Positions 1-5,096 of a stretch of DNA of 5,096 nucleotides are shown piece after piece. The stretch is from Desulfobulbaceae bacterium. Lineage in GTDB: Bacteria; Desulfobacterota; Desulfobulbia; Desulfobulbales; Desulfocapsaceae. The position numbers were made by a program, and so were the translations under genes. The stretch spans positions 1 through 5,096 of the forward strand of contig JAMOMO010000495.1 in the NCBI GenBank assembly GCA_027067035.1. Reading direction: 5' to 3'. Position 1 is the stretch's first letter. Each line of letters starts with the position of its first letter. The notes beneath the pieces were generated by a model that did not search any database, was not told the DNA's origin, and saw nothing but the letters and a program-made list of their open reading frames with translations.

Positions 1-2362
1 TTTCAACCGGGAACAGATTGTCTGGTTCGGAAGAGCTTTTTTGAAACAGGGAGCGGATGCCCCGTTGGATGTCCTGAAAAGGAGAACGCTCGGTGCGTAT
101 CCACTGCAGCTGCGGGGAGTCGATGAGGAGTGAATCCGCCTGCAGGGAGAGCGGGTTGAAATGGCAGGTTACCGTGTTGAGCTCAGCTGTTTTCCAGCTC
201 AGTAAAGTGGTGTTGCTGCTGTCTTTCAAGGTGGTCTGTGAGAGTCTCAGATCCCCCTGGAATGATGGCTCCGGGAACCTGTAGACACCTTTGCCATGGA
301 GTGTGGTGTCACTTCGGGCAAGCAGTGGCCAGTCACTGATAAATGGTGTCAGAGCCTTTGTTGTAACATCGGAGAAGGCGATCTTGGCCTGGATACGGGT
401 GGGGGAGAGGTTCAAAATTCCCCTGGCCTTGACTATGCCTTTTTCGGGCAGGACTCCGGAGAAGACAAAATTTTCTGTGGTGGCACGGCTGTTGAGCCTG
501 TTTGCCTGGAAAAGAACAGTACGTATCTGCAGGGGCTTTTCCTGTGTTGTGCCACTTCTGATCTGGACCGTTCCGGAATAGTCTATACCTCTGATAAGGG
601 GGTGGCCTTTTTCTGTGAGGAGTCTGTTGAAGAGTGGCGGCAGGGTGGTACTGTCCAGGCTCAGTTCTGCTCCTTTAAGGAAAATATCACCAAGATTCAG
701 GATGTTATCTGAACTGCTGATCCTGTTGAAACGGACCGAATCGGCTCTGAACCAGGTCCTCTTTTTCTGGCTGATTTGAAGATGCTGGAACTGGAGGACG
801 GCCCCGTCAAATGAGTATGAAAGCTGATTGTGTTTTGTTGAATGGAAAGAGAGGTCCCCTGAGAAATCTGCAAGCCCTGTGATGGTGTCGCTGGTATCAG
901 GGGAGAGTTGGCGGACAAAGGTGGCTGCAGAGAAGTCATTGAGGAGGAGTTTACCCCGGATTTCACCGGATTTACCGACATCTCCCTGCCAGGAAAAGGA
1001 GCCCCTGTCACCACCATGATCACCACTGATATGGATGGTCCCGGAACTGTTCTCAGGGTTGAAATCTTTGATGGAAATCTGGAGATCATTCCACTGTGAG
1101 CGTATATCTTTGCCGGAGCTGTTTGTTGAATGGAAGATAACCGTTCCCTGGTCGGTGAGGAAACGGTCAATGCTTATGGCAAGCGGTTTCCCGGTGCCAT
1201 TGTTCTTGCCGGTGTCTCTGCCGGGGAAGAAGACCGTGTGCAGTGCCGATGCGCTGAGTTCTCTGGTGGAGCTGATCTGCATCTTTTTGGTGATGATATC
1301 TTTTATGTGAAACCGTTTTTCCATGGGGGTGATGACGGCGTCAAGTGAGAGTGAGGGGACAGAAATCTGCAGGGTTTCACTCTTTCCGCCGAACTCAAGG
1401 TCGGTGGCATTCATTTTGATATCTATGCGTAAACGGTCGCCCTGTTCCTTGTTGGGTGCAAAGCTGATTTCAAGGCTGGTATCCGCCTGGCCACGGGTCA
1501 TGGTGAGGGGAAATGCGGCAGGCAGATATGAAAAATAGGGAACCAGATTGAGAGACTGGATTGAACAGGAGAGCTTTGTCTGAAAGCCCTGATTGTTGTC
1601 AAGCTGTACGGCCTCACCGCTGAGTTGGATGGGGCTGCCGTTGATTACTGCTGAAAAGTGAGGGGTGATATAGTTTTTTGACTGAAAAGAAAAGTTGGAA
1701 AGTGTGGGGATGGCAAGTTGCAGCTCTTCAATTTCATGGGTCTTGTTTGTTACCTGGTCTTCGAAGAATATCTCTGAATTATTGATTGCAATATTGTTGA
1801 GTGAGAAGAGAAACGGCAGGCTGGCAAAGTCGATGATCTGTCCATGTTGTCTGGTACCTGAGAAGAATGACAGGATGGGCAGATTGTAGCTTTTGTCCTT
1901 ATAGCGGATCAGGTTGAGCTCCAGGGCATCAATTACCAGCGTATCACAGGTTAAGGAGTTGCGAATAAGGGAGGTGAAATCAAGATCAATAAAGAGGGAA
2001 TTGATTTGTAACAGGGACCCCGGAGTCGATGAGAGCGGGGTGTCTGCATTGATTTTTTCGAAAGTGAGCTGGAAGTTGAAGGGGTTGAGTTCCACACTGT
2101 TGATACTCAGCTCAATACCGGTCTGATTGCGTACATACTGCGGCAGGTATTTTTGAATCGCCAGCGGAATCAGGTAGATTGCCACGAGAAAGTAGGTGCT
2201 GACGAGAAAAAAGATAATAAGCGAAATAAAGAGTGGCTTACTGTTGCTTTTGGACGTTTGTTTTTTTTGTTTCGGGCGATGTGGGGCAGGCTTGCTGGTA
2301 TCTCGGGAAGGAGCGGCCGGGCTGTCCGGTTCAATTGCTATGGAGCCGTATCGATCAGACAT
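1..2362 (-). CDS. DUF748/AsmA-like membrane-anchored envelope protein, 3' end outside window
   Basis: The minus strand is open without a stop from the ATG at 2362-2360 to the window edge, giving 787 codons; the C-terminus is missing. An in-frame TAA lies 30 bases upstream with no other start codon between, so this start is well defined, although no clear Shine-Dalgarno precedes it. Residues 1-42 are a hydrophilic, Pro/Lys/Gln/Ser-rich cytoplasmic tail. Residues about 43-66 form one membrane segment (PLFISLIIFFLVSTYFLVAI...). Residues about 70-105 hold the typical DUF748 start: a Leu-Pro pair (LPQYV), a Gly-Ile-Glu-Leu strand and the NPFNFQLTFEKI motif. Residues about 119-165 continue the pattern (INSLFIDLDFTSLI, then LNLIRYKDKSYNLPIL). 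The rest is a long run of alternating polar/hydrophobic beta-strand-like sequence. The family belongs to the AsmA-like group of periplasmic proteins, several of which (TamB, YhdP, YdbH) are linked to phospholipid transport and outer-membrane homeostasis; a similar role here is inference. It is divergent from the potassium channel gene. Confidence 0.85.
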   Translation of the reverse strand, partial: MSDRYGSIAIEPDSPAAPSRDTSKPAPHRPKQKKQTSKSNSKPLFISLIIFFLVSTYFLVAIYLIPLAIQKYLPQYVRNQTGIELSINSVELNPFNFQLTFEKINADTPLSSTPGSLLQINSLFIDLDFTSLIRNSLTCDTLVIDALELNLIRYKDKSYNLPILSFFSGTRQHGQIIDFASLPFLFSLNNIAINNSEIFFEDQVTNKTHEIEELQLAIPTLSNFSFQSKNYITPHFSAVINGSPIQLSGEAVQLDNNQGFQTKLSCSIQSLNLVPYFSYLPAAFPLTMTRGQADTSLEISFAPNKEQGDRLRIDIKMNATDLEFGGKSETLQISVPSLSLDAVITPMEKRFHIKDIITKKMQISSTRELSASALHTVFFPGRDTGKNNGTGKPLAISIDRFLTDQGTVIFHSTNSSGKDIRSQWNDLQISIKDFNPENSSGTIHISGDHGGDRGSFSWQGDVGKSGEIRGKLLLNDFSAATFVRQLSPDTSDTITGLADFSGDLSFHSTKHNQLSYSFDGAVLQFQHLQISQKKRTWFRADSVRFNRISSSDNILNLGDIFLKGAELSLDSTTLPPLFNRLLTEKGHPLIRGIDYSGTVQIRSGTTQEKPLQIRTVLFQANRLNSRATTENFVFSGVLPEKGIVKARGILNLSPTRIQAKIAFSDVTTKALTPFISDWPLLARSDTTLHGKGVYRFPEPSFQGDLRLSQTTLKDSSNTTLLSWKTAELNTVTCHFNPLSLQADSLLIDSPQLQWIRTERSPFQDIQRGIRSLFQKSSSEPDNLFPVE

Positions 2363-2422
2363 GGAAATAGATGGAATGTGAAGGCGCTTTTACTTGCATC
2401 TGATGTGGATTCTGCAATAGAG

Positions 2423-2464
2423 TTAATGAGGTAGAGTGATTGTGTCATTCCGGGACAGCTGCAT
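2423..2464 (-). CDS. Possible 13-residue leader peptide upstream of DUF748 gene
   Basis: The minus strand carries AGGAG (2475-2471) six bases before an ATG at 2464-2462, followed by 13 codons (MQLSRNDTITLPH) and TAA at 2425-2423. The stop is 60 bases upstream of the DUF748 start. The Shine-Dalgarno is much better than the one for the DUF748 gene itself. The peptide has no run of a single amino acid that would suggest classic attenuation and no membrane segment. It may be a leader ORF or a chance match; a perfect AGGAG with correct spacing is the only positive evidence. Confidence 0.2.
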   Translation of the reverse strand: MQLSRNDTITLPH

Positions 2465-2469
2465 GGAAG

Positions 2470-2585
2470 TCTCCTGTACAACTATGCCCCGGGGCCGTGA
2501 TGAAAAACCGGTTATGGACAGTATGGTATGTCGATTTTATCTGTTTTCATGTAAGGTGCGGTCCGTCTTTATTACTCTCCTGTAC
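2470..2585. repeat. 10-bp direct repeat TCTCCTGTAC, two copies
   Basis: Identical copies lie at 2470-2479 and 2576-2585, 106 bases apart, in the divergent intergenic region. On the minus strand the first copy (GTACAGGAGA) supplies the Shine-Dalgarno of the small leader ORF. The spacing is about ten helical turns, but two 10-bp copies could be chance. Confidence 0.25.
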
Positions 2586-2620
2586 GGTTCTGTCCTGCGG
2601 ACGTTTGCTGACAATGCAGC

Positions 2621-2629
2621 TATTATACT
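2621..2629. promoter_or_regulatory. Possible bidirectional promoter: overlapping -10 elements
   Basis: The sequence TATTATACT reads as TATTAT (2621-2626) or TATACT (2624-2629) on the plus strand, each five of six matches to TATAAT, and as a perfect TATAAT on the minus strand (2627-2622). No good -35 is placed for either direction, so the call rests on the -10 hexamers. The plus-strand element is about 50 bases before the channel start; the minus-strand element would give the DUF748 mRNA a leader of roughly 250 bases that includes the small leader ORF. Confidence 0.35.
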
Positions 2630-2677
2630 TAACATCGAAAACAAAAACACAAAAATTAAAGAGCAGATAAAAAAAAT

Positions 2678-4054
2678 ATGGATAGCCGCCGCAAGATCAT
2701 CCTGTCCCTCTGTCTGACCCTGTTTTTTCTTTTTGTGGGGACGGCCGGATATGTGGTCATAGAACACTACACACCGTTGGAAGCCATCTATATGGCGGTC
2801 ATAACAATTACCACGGTGGGATATGGCGAAATCCATACTCTGTCAGAAGCAGGAAGGGTTTTCACAATGTTCCTGCTGTTGTTTGGGGTGGGCAGTCTTG
2901 CCTTTGCGGCGCACTCCTTTACCGAATCAATGTTAGAACGGGCTTCAAGTCCTGCACGGGGAAAACGGATCATGGAAAAGAAAATCAGCCGCCTTGAAAA
3001 TCACACGATTATTTGTGGCCATGGCCGGGTGGGAGGTGCGGCAGCTGCACACCTTGCTGAGGCAGGAAAAGATTTTGTGGTTCTGGAAAGCTCCAAAGAA
3101 CAGTGTGCTCTCCTGCAGGAGCAGGGCTTTTTGTACCTGACAGGAGACGCAACCTGCGAAAAAACACTGACATCAGCGGGCATCAAAACCGCCGGATCCC
3201 TGCTGGCACTGCTAAACTCGGACCCTGATAACCTCTTTACCGTACTCACAGCCAGAGAGTTGAACCCGACACTTCATATTGTGGCACGCTCAGAATCAGC
3301 ATCTGCCGAGTCCAAGATTCTTCGCGCCGGTGCGGACTCCATCATTTCCCCCTACGCCTCTGCCGGAAGGCGTGTGGCGGGCAAGATAATGGCCCGTGCC
3401 CGAAAAAGACATCCGGGAATCATTGTTTCTGAAACAGCCCTTCCCGGGTCTCAGTCAAAATGGGTTAGCGTGAATGAGGAGTCGGGGCTGGCCGAACATG
3501 CGGTGCAGGCTGCCTCACTTTTTCTTGAGGGACAGGTGCTGGGAATTCGGCGTGACGGGAAAGACATCCTGGCACCCACACCTGATACACAGCTGATGCT
3601 GGGTGATAAGCTGCTGGTACTGTCACTTGCAACCTCGGCCGTTGAAGAGATTTCCAGTCCCGAGCAACCGCAGAAAATTGTCCTTGTGGATGATAATCCG
3701 GTTATCAGGAGATTGTATACACGCCTCTTTCAGAAGGCGGGTTTTAATATTATTACCTCATCAACCGGCCGTGAGGGCTGTGATATGATATTTCGGGAAC
3801 AACCCGCTGCTGCAGTGATTGACTATCATCTCGGTGATATCTCAGGACTTGAGGTGTGCGAAGTTGTTCGTGAAAACGAAGCGGGACAGGGGGTGAAACT
3901 CTTTTTGTTCACTGCGGATGATCGTCCGGAAGTGCATGAGAAAGCCATGGCCGCAGGTGCCGATGTGGTTGTGTTGAAGAGTTCTGATGCGGCTGAGATC
4001 GTCAATCTTGTGCGCAGTGAGCTTGCCCCGGATGGGTCAAAAAAGGAAAAATAA
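2678..4054 (+). CDS. Two-TM RCK potassium channel fused to a C-terminal response-regulator receiver domain
   Basis: Inner-membrane K+ channel subunit of 458 residues, expected to tetramerise. TM1 is about residues 6-28, the pore loop 33-50 with the K+ selectivity filter TVGYGE (46-51), and TM2 about 60-80 with glycines 70 and 72 as candidate gating hinges. RCK_N (TrkA_N) spans about 109-235, with the Rossmann motif GHGRVG (114-119), acidic E137 at the end of strand 2 and GDA at 156-158. RCK_C (TrkA_C) spans about 255-317. After a linker of about 15 residues comes a REC domain, 332-450, with the acidic pair D338/D339, phosphoacceptor D382, switch T412 and K434. All core REC residues are present, but the usual Pro after the lysine and the MP after the aspartate are replaced (LKSS; DYHLGD). 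RCK channels usually end after RCK_C, at about 330-340 residues, so the REC domain is an addition. An in-frame TAA at 2657 makes 2678 the only start; the Shine-Dalgarno is weak. No histidine kinase is visible nearby. Phosphorylation control of gating is inferred. Confidence 0.93.
   Translation: MDSRRKIILSLCLTLFFLFVGTAGYVVIEHYTPLEAIYMAVITITTVGYGEIHTLSEAGRVFTMFLLLFGVGSLAFAAHSFTESMLERASSPARGKRIMEKKISRLENHTIICGHGRVGGAAAAHLAEAGKDFVVLESSKEQCALLQEQGFLYLTGDATCEKTLTSAGIKTAGSLLALLNSDPDNLFTVLTARELNPTLHIVARSESASAESKILRAGADSIISPYASAGRRVAGKIMARARKRHPGIIVSETALPGSQSKWVSVNEESGLAEHAVQAASLFLEGQVLGIRRDGKDILAPTPDTQLMLGDKLLVLSLATSAVEEISSPEQPQKIVLVDDNPVIRRLYTRLFQKAGFNIITSSTGREGCDMIFREQPAAAVIDYHLGDISGLEVCEVVRENEAGQGVKLFLFTADDRPEVHEKAMAAGADVVVLKSSDAAEIVNLVRSELAPDGSKKEK
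2958..2974 (+). promoter_or_regulatory. Possible internal translation start for a soluble RCK-REC subunit
   Basis: Met99 (ATG at 2972-2974) lies just after TM2 and ten residues before the first strand of RCK_N, and is preceded by GGGGA (2958-2962) at nine bases. In the archaeal channel MthK an internal methionine in the same structural position yields free RCK subunits that complete the octameric gating ring. The position matches that precedent, but the ribosome binding site is only moderate, so this is a suggestion. Confidence 0.2.
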
Positions 4055-4083
4055 CAGGGCCGGTTCCAAAAGCAACGTTTTCA

Positions 4084-4116
4084 TTGGAGAAAGTTCTTAA
4101 AGTTATGTAGTATGAT
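4084..4116 (+). promoter_or_regulatory. Weak candidate sigma-70-type promoter for cdaA
   Basis: TTGGAG at 4084-4089 is followed after 18 bases by TAGTAT (4108-4113), and TATGAT (4111-4116) overlaps it with five of six matches but at a 21-base spacing. Position and AT content suit a promoter for the cdaA-cdaR pair, with a leader of roughly 120 bases that would include the stem-loop at 4131-4158. The match is mediocre. Confidence 0.2.
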
Positions 4117-4130
4117 TAAAGAAGTCAGAG

Positions 4131-4158
4131 CGTCGGAATTGCGCTTGTCAATTTGACG
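4131..4158 (+). promoter_or_regulatory. Stem-loop or inverted repeat in the cdaA leader
   Basis: CGTC (4131-4134) and AATTG (4137-4141) pair with CAATT (4149-4153) and GACG (4155-4158), leaving a seven-base loop and a small internal asymmetry (GG against T, allowing one G-U pair). The right arm also contains an 11-base perfect dyad, GTCAA-T-TTGAC (4147-4157), which could instead be a protein binding site. There is no U-run after it, so it is not a standard terminator. Confidence 0.3.
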
Positions 4159-4228
4159 TGAAGAATCGAGAGAAATGAAAATTATCTTTTATTCCATGTG
4201 ACTAGGGTGTTTCCCCGGCCACTGTTTC

Positions 4229-4234
4229 AGGTGA
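4229..4234 (+). promoter_or_regulatory. Ribosome binding site of cdaA
   Basis: AGGTGA lies nine bases before the ATG at 4244 and supports that start. It is a clearly better Shine-Dalgarno than that of the channel gene. Confidence 0.65.
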
Positions 4235-4243
4235 CGTAAAACA

Positions 4244-5035
4244 ATGCTTGAGAGTCTAAATATCCTTCGCTGGCAGGATGTCCTTGATATCCTGATTGTA
4301 GCCTTTATCATTTACCAGCTGATTACCATCATTCGTGGTACCCGTTCTGTGCAGATGGTACTGGGGCTGATCGTGGTGGGTATTGTCTATTTCATGGCCT
4401 CTATCCTTGATCTCGTTACTCTGCAGTGGCTCCTGAAGACATTTCTCAGCTCTCTGTTTCTTATTATTATTATCGTATTTCAGCAGGATATCCGTCGTGC
4501 GCTTACCCAGGTGGGGAAGTCGCCGTTCCAGAAAAATCTTGATATGGCTGAAAAAGATCTTGATGAGATCATCCGGGCTGTCTTTTACCTGTCCAAACGC
4601 CGTATCGGTGCTCTTATTGTCATTGAGCGGGAAACCGGCCTGCGTGAATTCCTTGAATCCGGCTTTAAACTGAATGCCAATCTCAGTAAAGAGCTGCTTA
4701 TCTCCATTTTTATGCCGGTTTCTCCATTACATGATGGTGGTGTGATTATTTACAAGGGACGGGTGCAGACCGCCGGTTGCATCATGCCCCTGTCACAGAA
4801 CCCCTATATCAGCAAACGTTTCGGGACGCGGCATCGGGCGGCAATCGGCTTGTCGGAAGAGACGGATGCCGTGATTATCGTTGTCTCTGAAGAGACTCAG
4901 GAGGTCTCTCTTGTTCAGCATGGAGCATTGACGGCCATGCATGATGAAATGACTCTTACCAATACCCTGCGAACCATCTTTCTTCCAAAAGAAAGAACGG
5001 TTGCCGGCTGGAAACAGTGGATGAACAGATCATGA
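4244..5035 (+). CDS. cdaA: Diadenylate cyclase CdaA (DacA), membrane-bound c-di-AMP synthase
   Basis: Condenses two ATP into cyclic di-AMP at the cytoplasmic face of the inner membrane. The 263-residue length is normal for CdaA. Three N-terminal membrane segments lie at about 13-31, 37-54 and 62-79, followed by the FQQDIRRAL helix (79-87) typical of the family and the DisA_N/DAC domain, about 105-245. Signature residues are RRIGALIVIER (119-129), the PLHDGG motif (161-166, with metal/ATP ligand D164) and GTRHRAA (194-200). The usual DGA motif reads DGG here, a small change that should not abolish activity. IIVVSEET (211-218) closes the core. In Firmicutes cdaA sits in a cdaA-cdaR-glmM operon, and the overlapping downstream frame here fits a YbbR/CdaR protein. 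c-di-AMP controls potassium uptake and cell-wall homeostasis in the bacteria where it has been studied, which makes the adjacent RCK channel on the same strand a plausible target. Confidence 0.96.
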   Translation: MLESLNILRWQDVLDILIVAFIIYQLITIIRGTRSVQMVLGLIVVGIVYFMASILDLVTLQWLLKTFLSSLFLIIIIVFQQDIRRALTQVGKSPFQKNLDMAEKDLDEIIRAVFYLSKRRIGALIVIERETGLREFLESGFKLNANLSKELLISIFMPVSPLHDGGVIIYKGRVQTAGCIMPLSQNPYISKRFGTRHRAAIGLSEETDAVIIVVSEETQEVSLVQHGALTAMHDEMTLTNTLRTIFLPKERTVAGWKQWMNRS

Positions 5036-5096
5036 GTGTCTTTAGATTTCGAAACTGGATACACCACATTCCCAAAGACTGGATGCTGAAGCTTGT
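5032..5096 (+). CDS. cdaR: YbbR/CdaR-like protein, N-terminus only
   Basis: The ATG at 5032 overlaps the cdaA stop (ATGA), so the two genes are probably translationally coupled. Only 21 full codons are visible (MSVFRFRNWIHHIPKDWMLK and a Leu) before the window ends. The Asp-Trp-x-Leu-Lys-Leu pattern just ahead of an expected membrane segment resembles the start of YbbR-domain proteins, which in Firmicutes (CdaR) are single-pass membrane proteins that bind CdaA and modulate its activity. The call rests on gene order plus this short motif; the YbbR repeats themselves are outside the window. Confidence 0.7.
   Translation, partial: MSVFRFRNWIHHIPKDWMLKL

Larger units (their letters stand above)
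2363..2677. other. Divergent intergenic region between DUF748 gene and K+ channel gene
   Basis: This 315-base stretch separates two divergent genes and must carry the control signals for both. It holds overlapping -10-like hexamers on both strands near 2621-2629, a 13-codon minus-strand ORF with a good ribosome binding site, a 10-bp direct repeat, and the 10-bp palindrome GCCCCGGGGC at 2486-2495. The 50 bases before the channel start are very A-rich. A GTG-started frame at 2436-2717 (+) crosses into the channel gene but looks like a chance frame. No RNA gene or riboswitch consensus was recognised. Confidence 0.6.
4055..4243 (+). other. Leader region between the channel gene and cdaA
   Basis: The 189 bases after the channel stop hold no ORF and no convincing intrinsic terminator (no GC-rich hairpin followed by a U-run). 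They contain a weak promoter-like pair, a stem-loop and the cdaA ribosome binding site. Transcription of cdaA may therefore come both from read-through of the channel gene and from its own promoter. No match to the ydaO c-di-AMP riboswitch was recognised by eye. Confidence 0.5.

Noticed and set aside
697..1170. 157-codon minus-strand ORF
   Set aside because: It lies in a different frame inside the 787-codon DUF748 frame; its Ser/Pro-rich composition is typical of an out-of-frame shadow.
93..2434. Many plus-strand ORFs of 60-140 codons
   Set aside because: All but the tail of the last are antisense to the continuous DUF748 frame; they are short, mutually overlapping and show no recognisable domain.
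2436..2717. 93-codon plus-strand ORF with GTG start overlapping the channel gene
   Set aside because: It overlaps the well-defined channel start by 40 bases, runs through A-rich promoter-like sequence and has no recognisable domain.
2537..2836. 99-codon minus-strand ORF with a hydrophobic stretch
   Set aside because: Much of it is antisense to the channel gene; the hydrophobic run comes from reverse reading of the A-rich leader.
4056..4100. Intrinsic terminator after the channel gene
   Set aside because: Only weak AT-rich pairing (CCAAAA with TTTT) is present, without a GC stem followed by a U-run.
4055..4243. c-di-AMP (ydaO-type) riboswitch upstream of cdaA
   Set aside because: The conserved riboswitch core was not recognised and the region is short; a covariance-model search with the ydaO family would settle it.

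Overview
This window looks like chromosomal DNA from a Gram-negative bacterium, most likely a Desulfobacterota-type (deltaproteobacterial, perhaps Desulfobulbales) organism. The reasons are an AsmA-like DUF748 envelope protein, which implies a two-membrane envelope, together with a CdaA-type diadenylate cyclase directly followed by a YbbR/CdaR-like gene, a pairing found in Firmicutes and in several deltaproteobacterial lineages. The taxonomic call is inference from gene content; no marker gene is present.

Layout. Positions 1-2362 are one open reading frame on the minus strand that runs off the left edge (787 codons visible, no in-frame stop). It encodes a membrane-anchored DUF748/AsmA-like protein. 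Positions 2363-2677 are a divergent intergenic region with possible overlapping promoter -10 elements and a tiny minus-strand ORF with a good Shine-Dalgarno. Positions 2678-4054 (+) encode a 458-residue protein with an unusual architecture: a two-TM potassium channel pore, RCK_N, RCK_C and an intact C-terminal response-regulator receiver (REC) domain. Positions 4055-4243 are a leader region with a predicted stem-loop. Positions 4244-5035 (+) encode CdaA (c-di-AMP synthase). From 5032 to the right edge is the start of a YbbR/CdaR-like gene that overlaps cdaA by 4 bp (ATGA).

How the genes may work together. c-di-AMP is an established regulator of potassium transport, in part by binding RCK_C domains. 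Here an RCK-gated K+ channel lies just upstream of the c-di-AMP synthase on the same strand, and the channel also carries a phosphorylatable-looking REC domain. The simplest hypothesis is a channel that integrates cytosolic ligand signals (RCK), two-component phosphorylation (REC) and possibly c-di-AMP. Only the domain architecture and gene order are seen; the regulatory links are inferred. No mobile elements, CRISPR arrays, tRNAs or rRNAs were seen.
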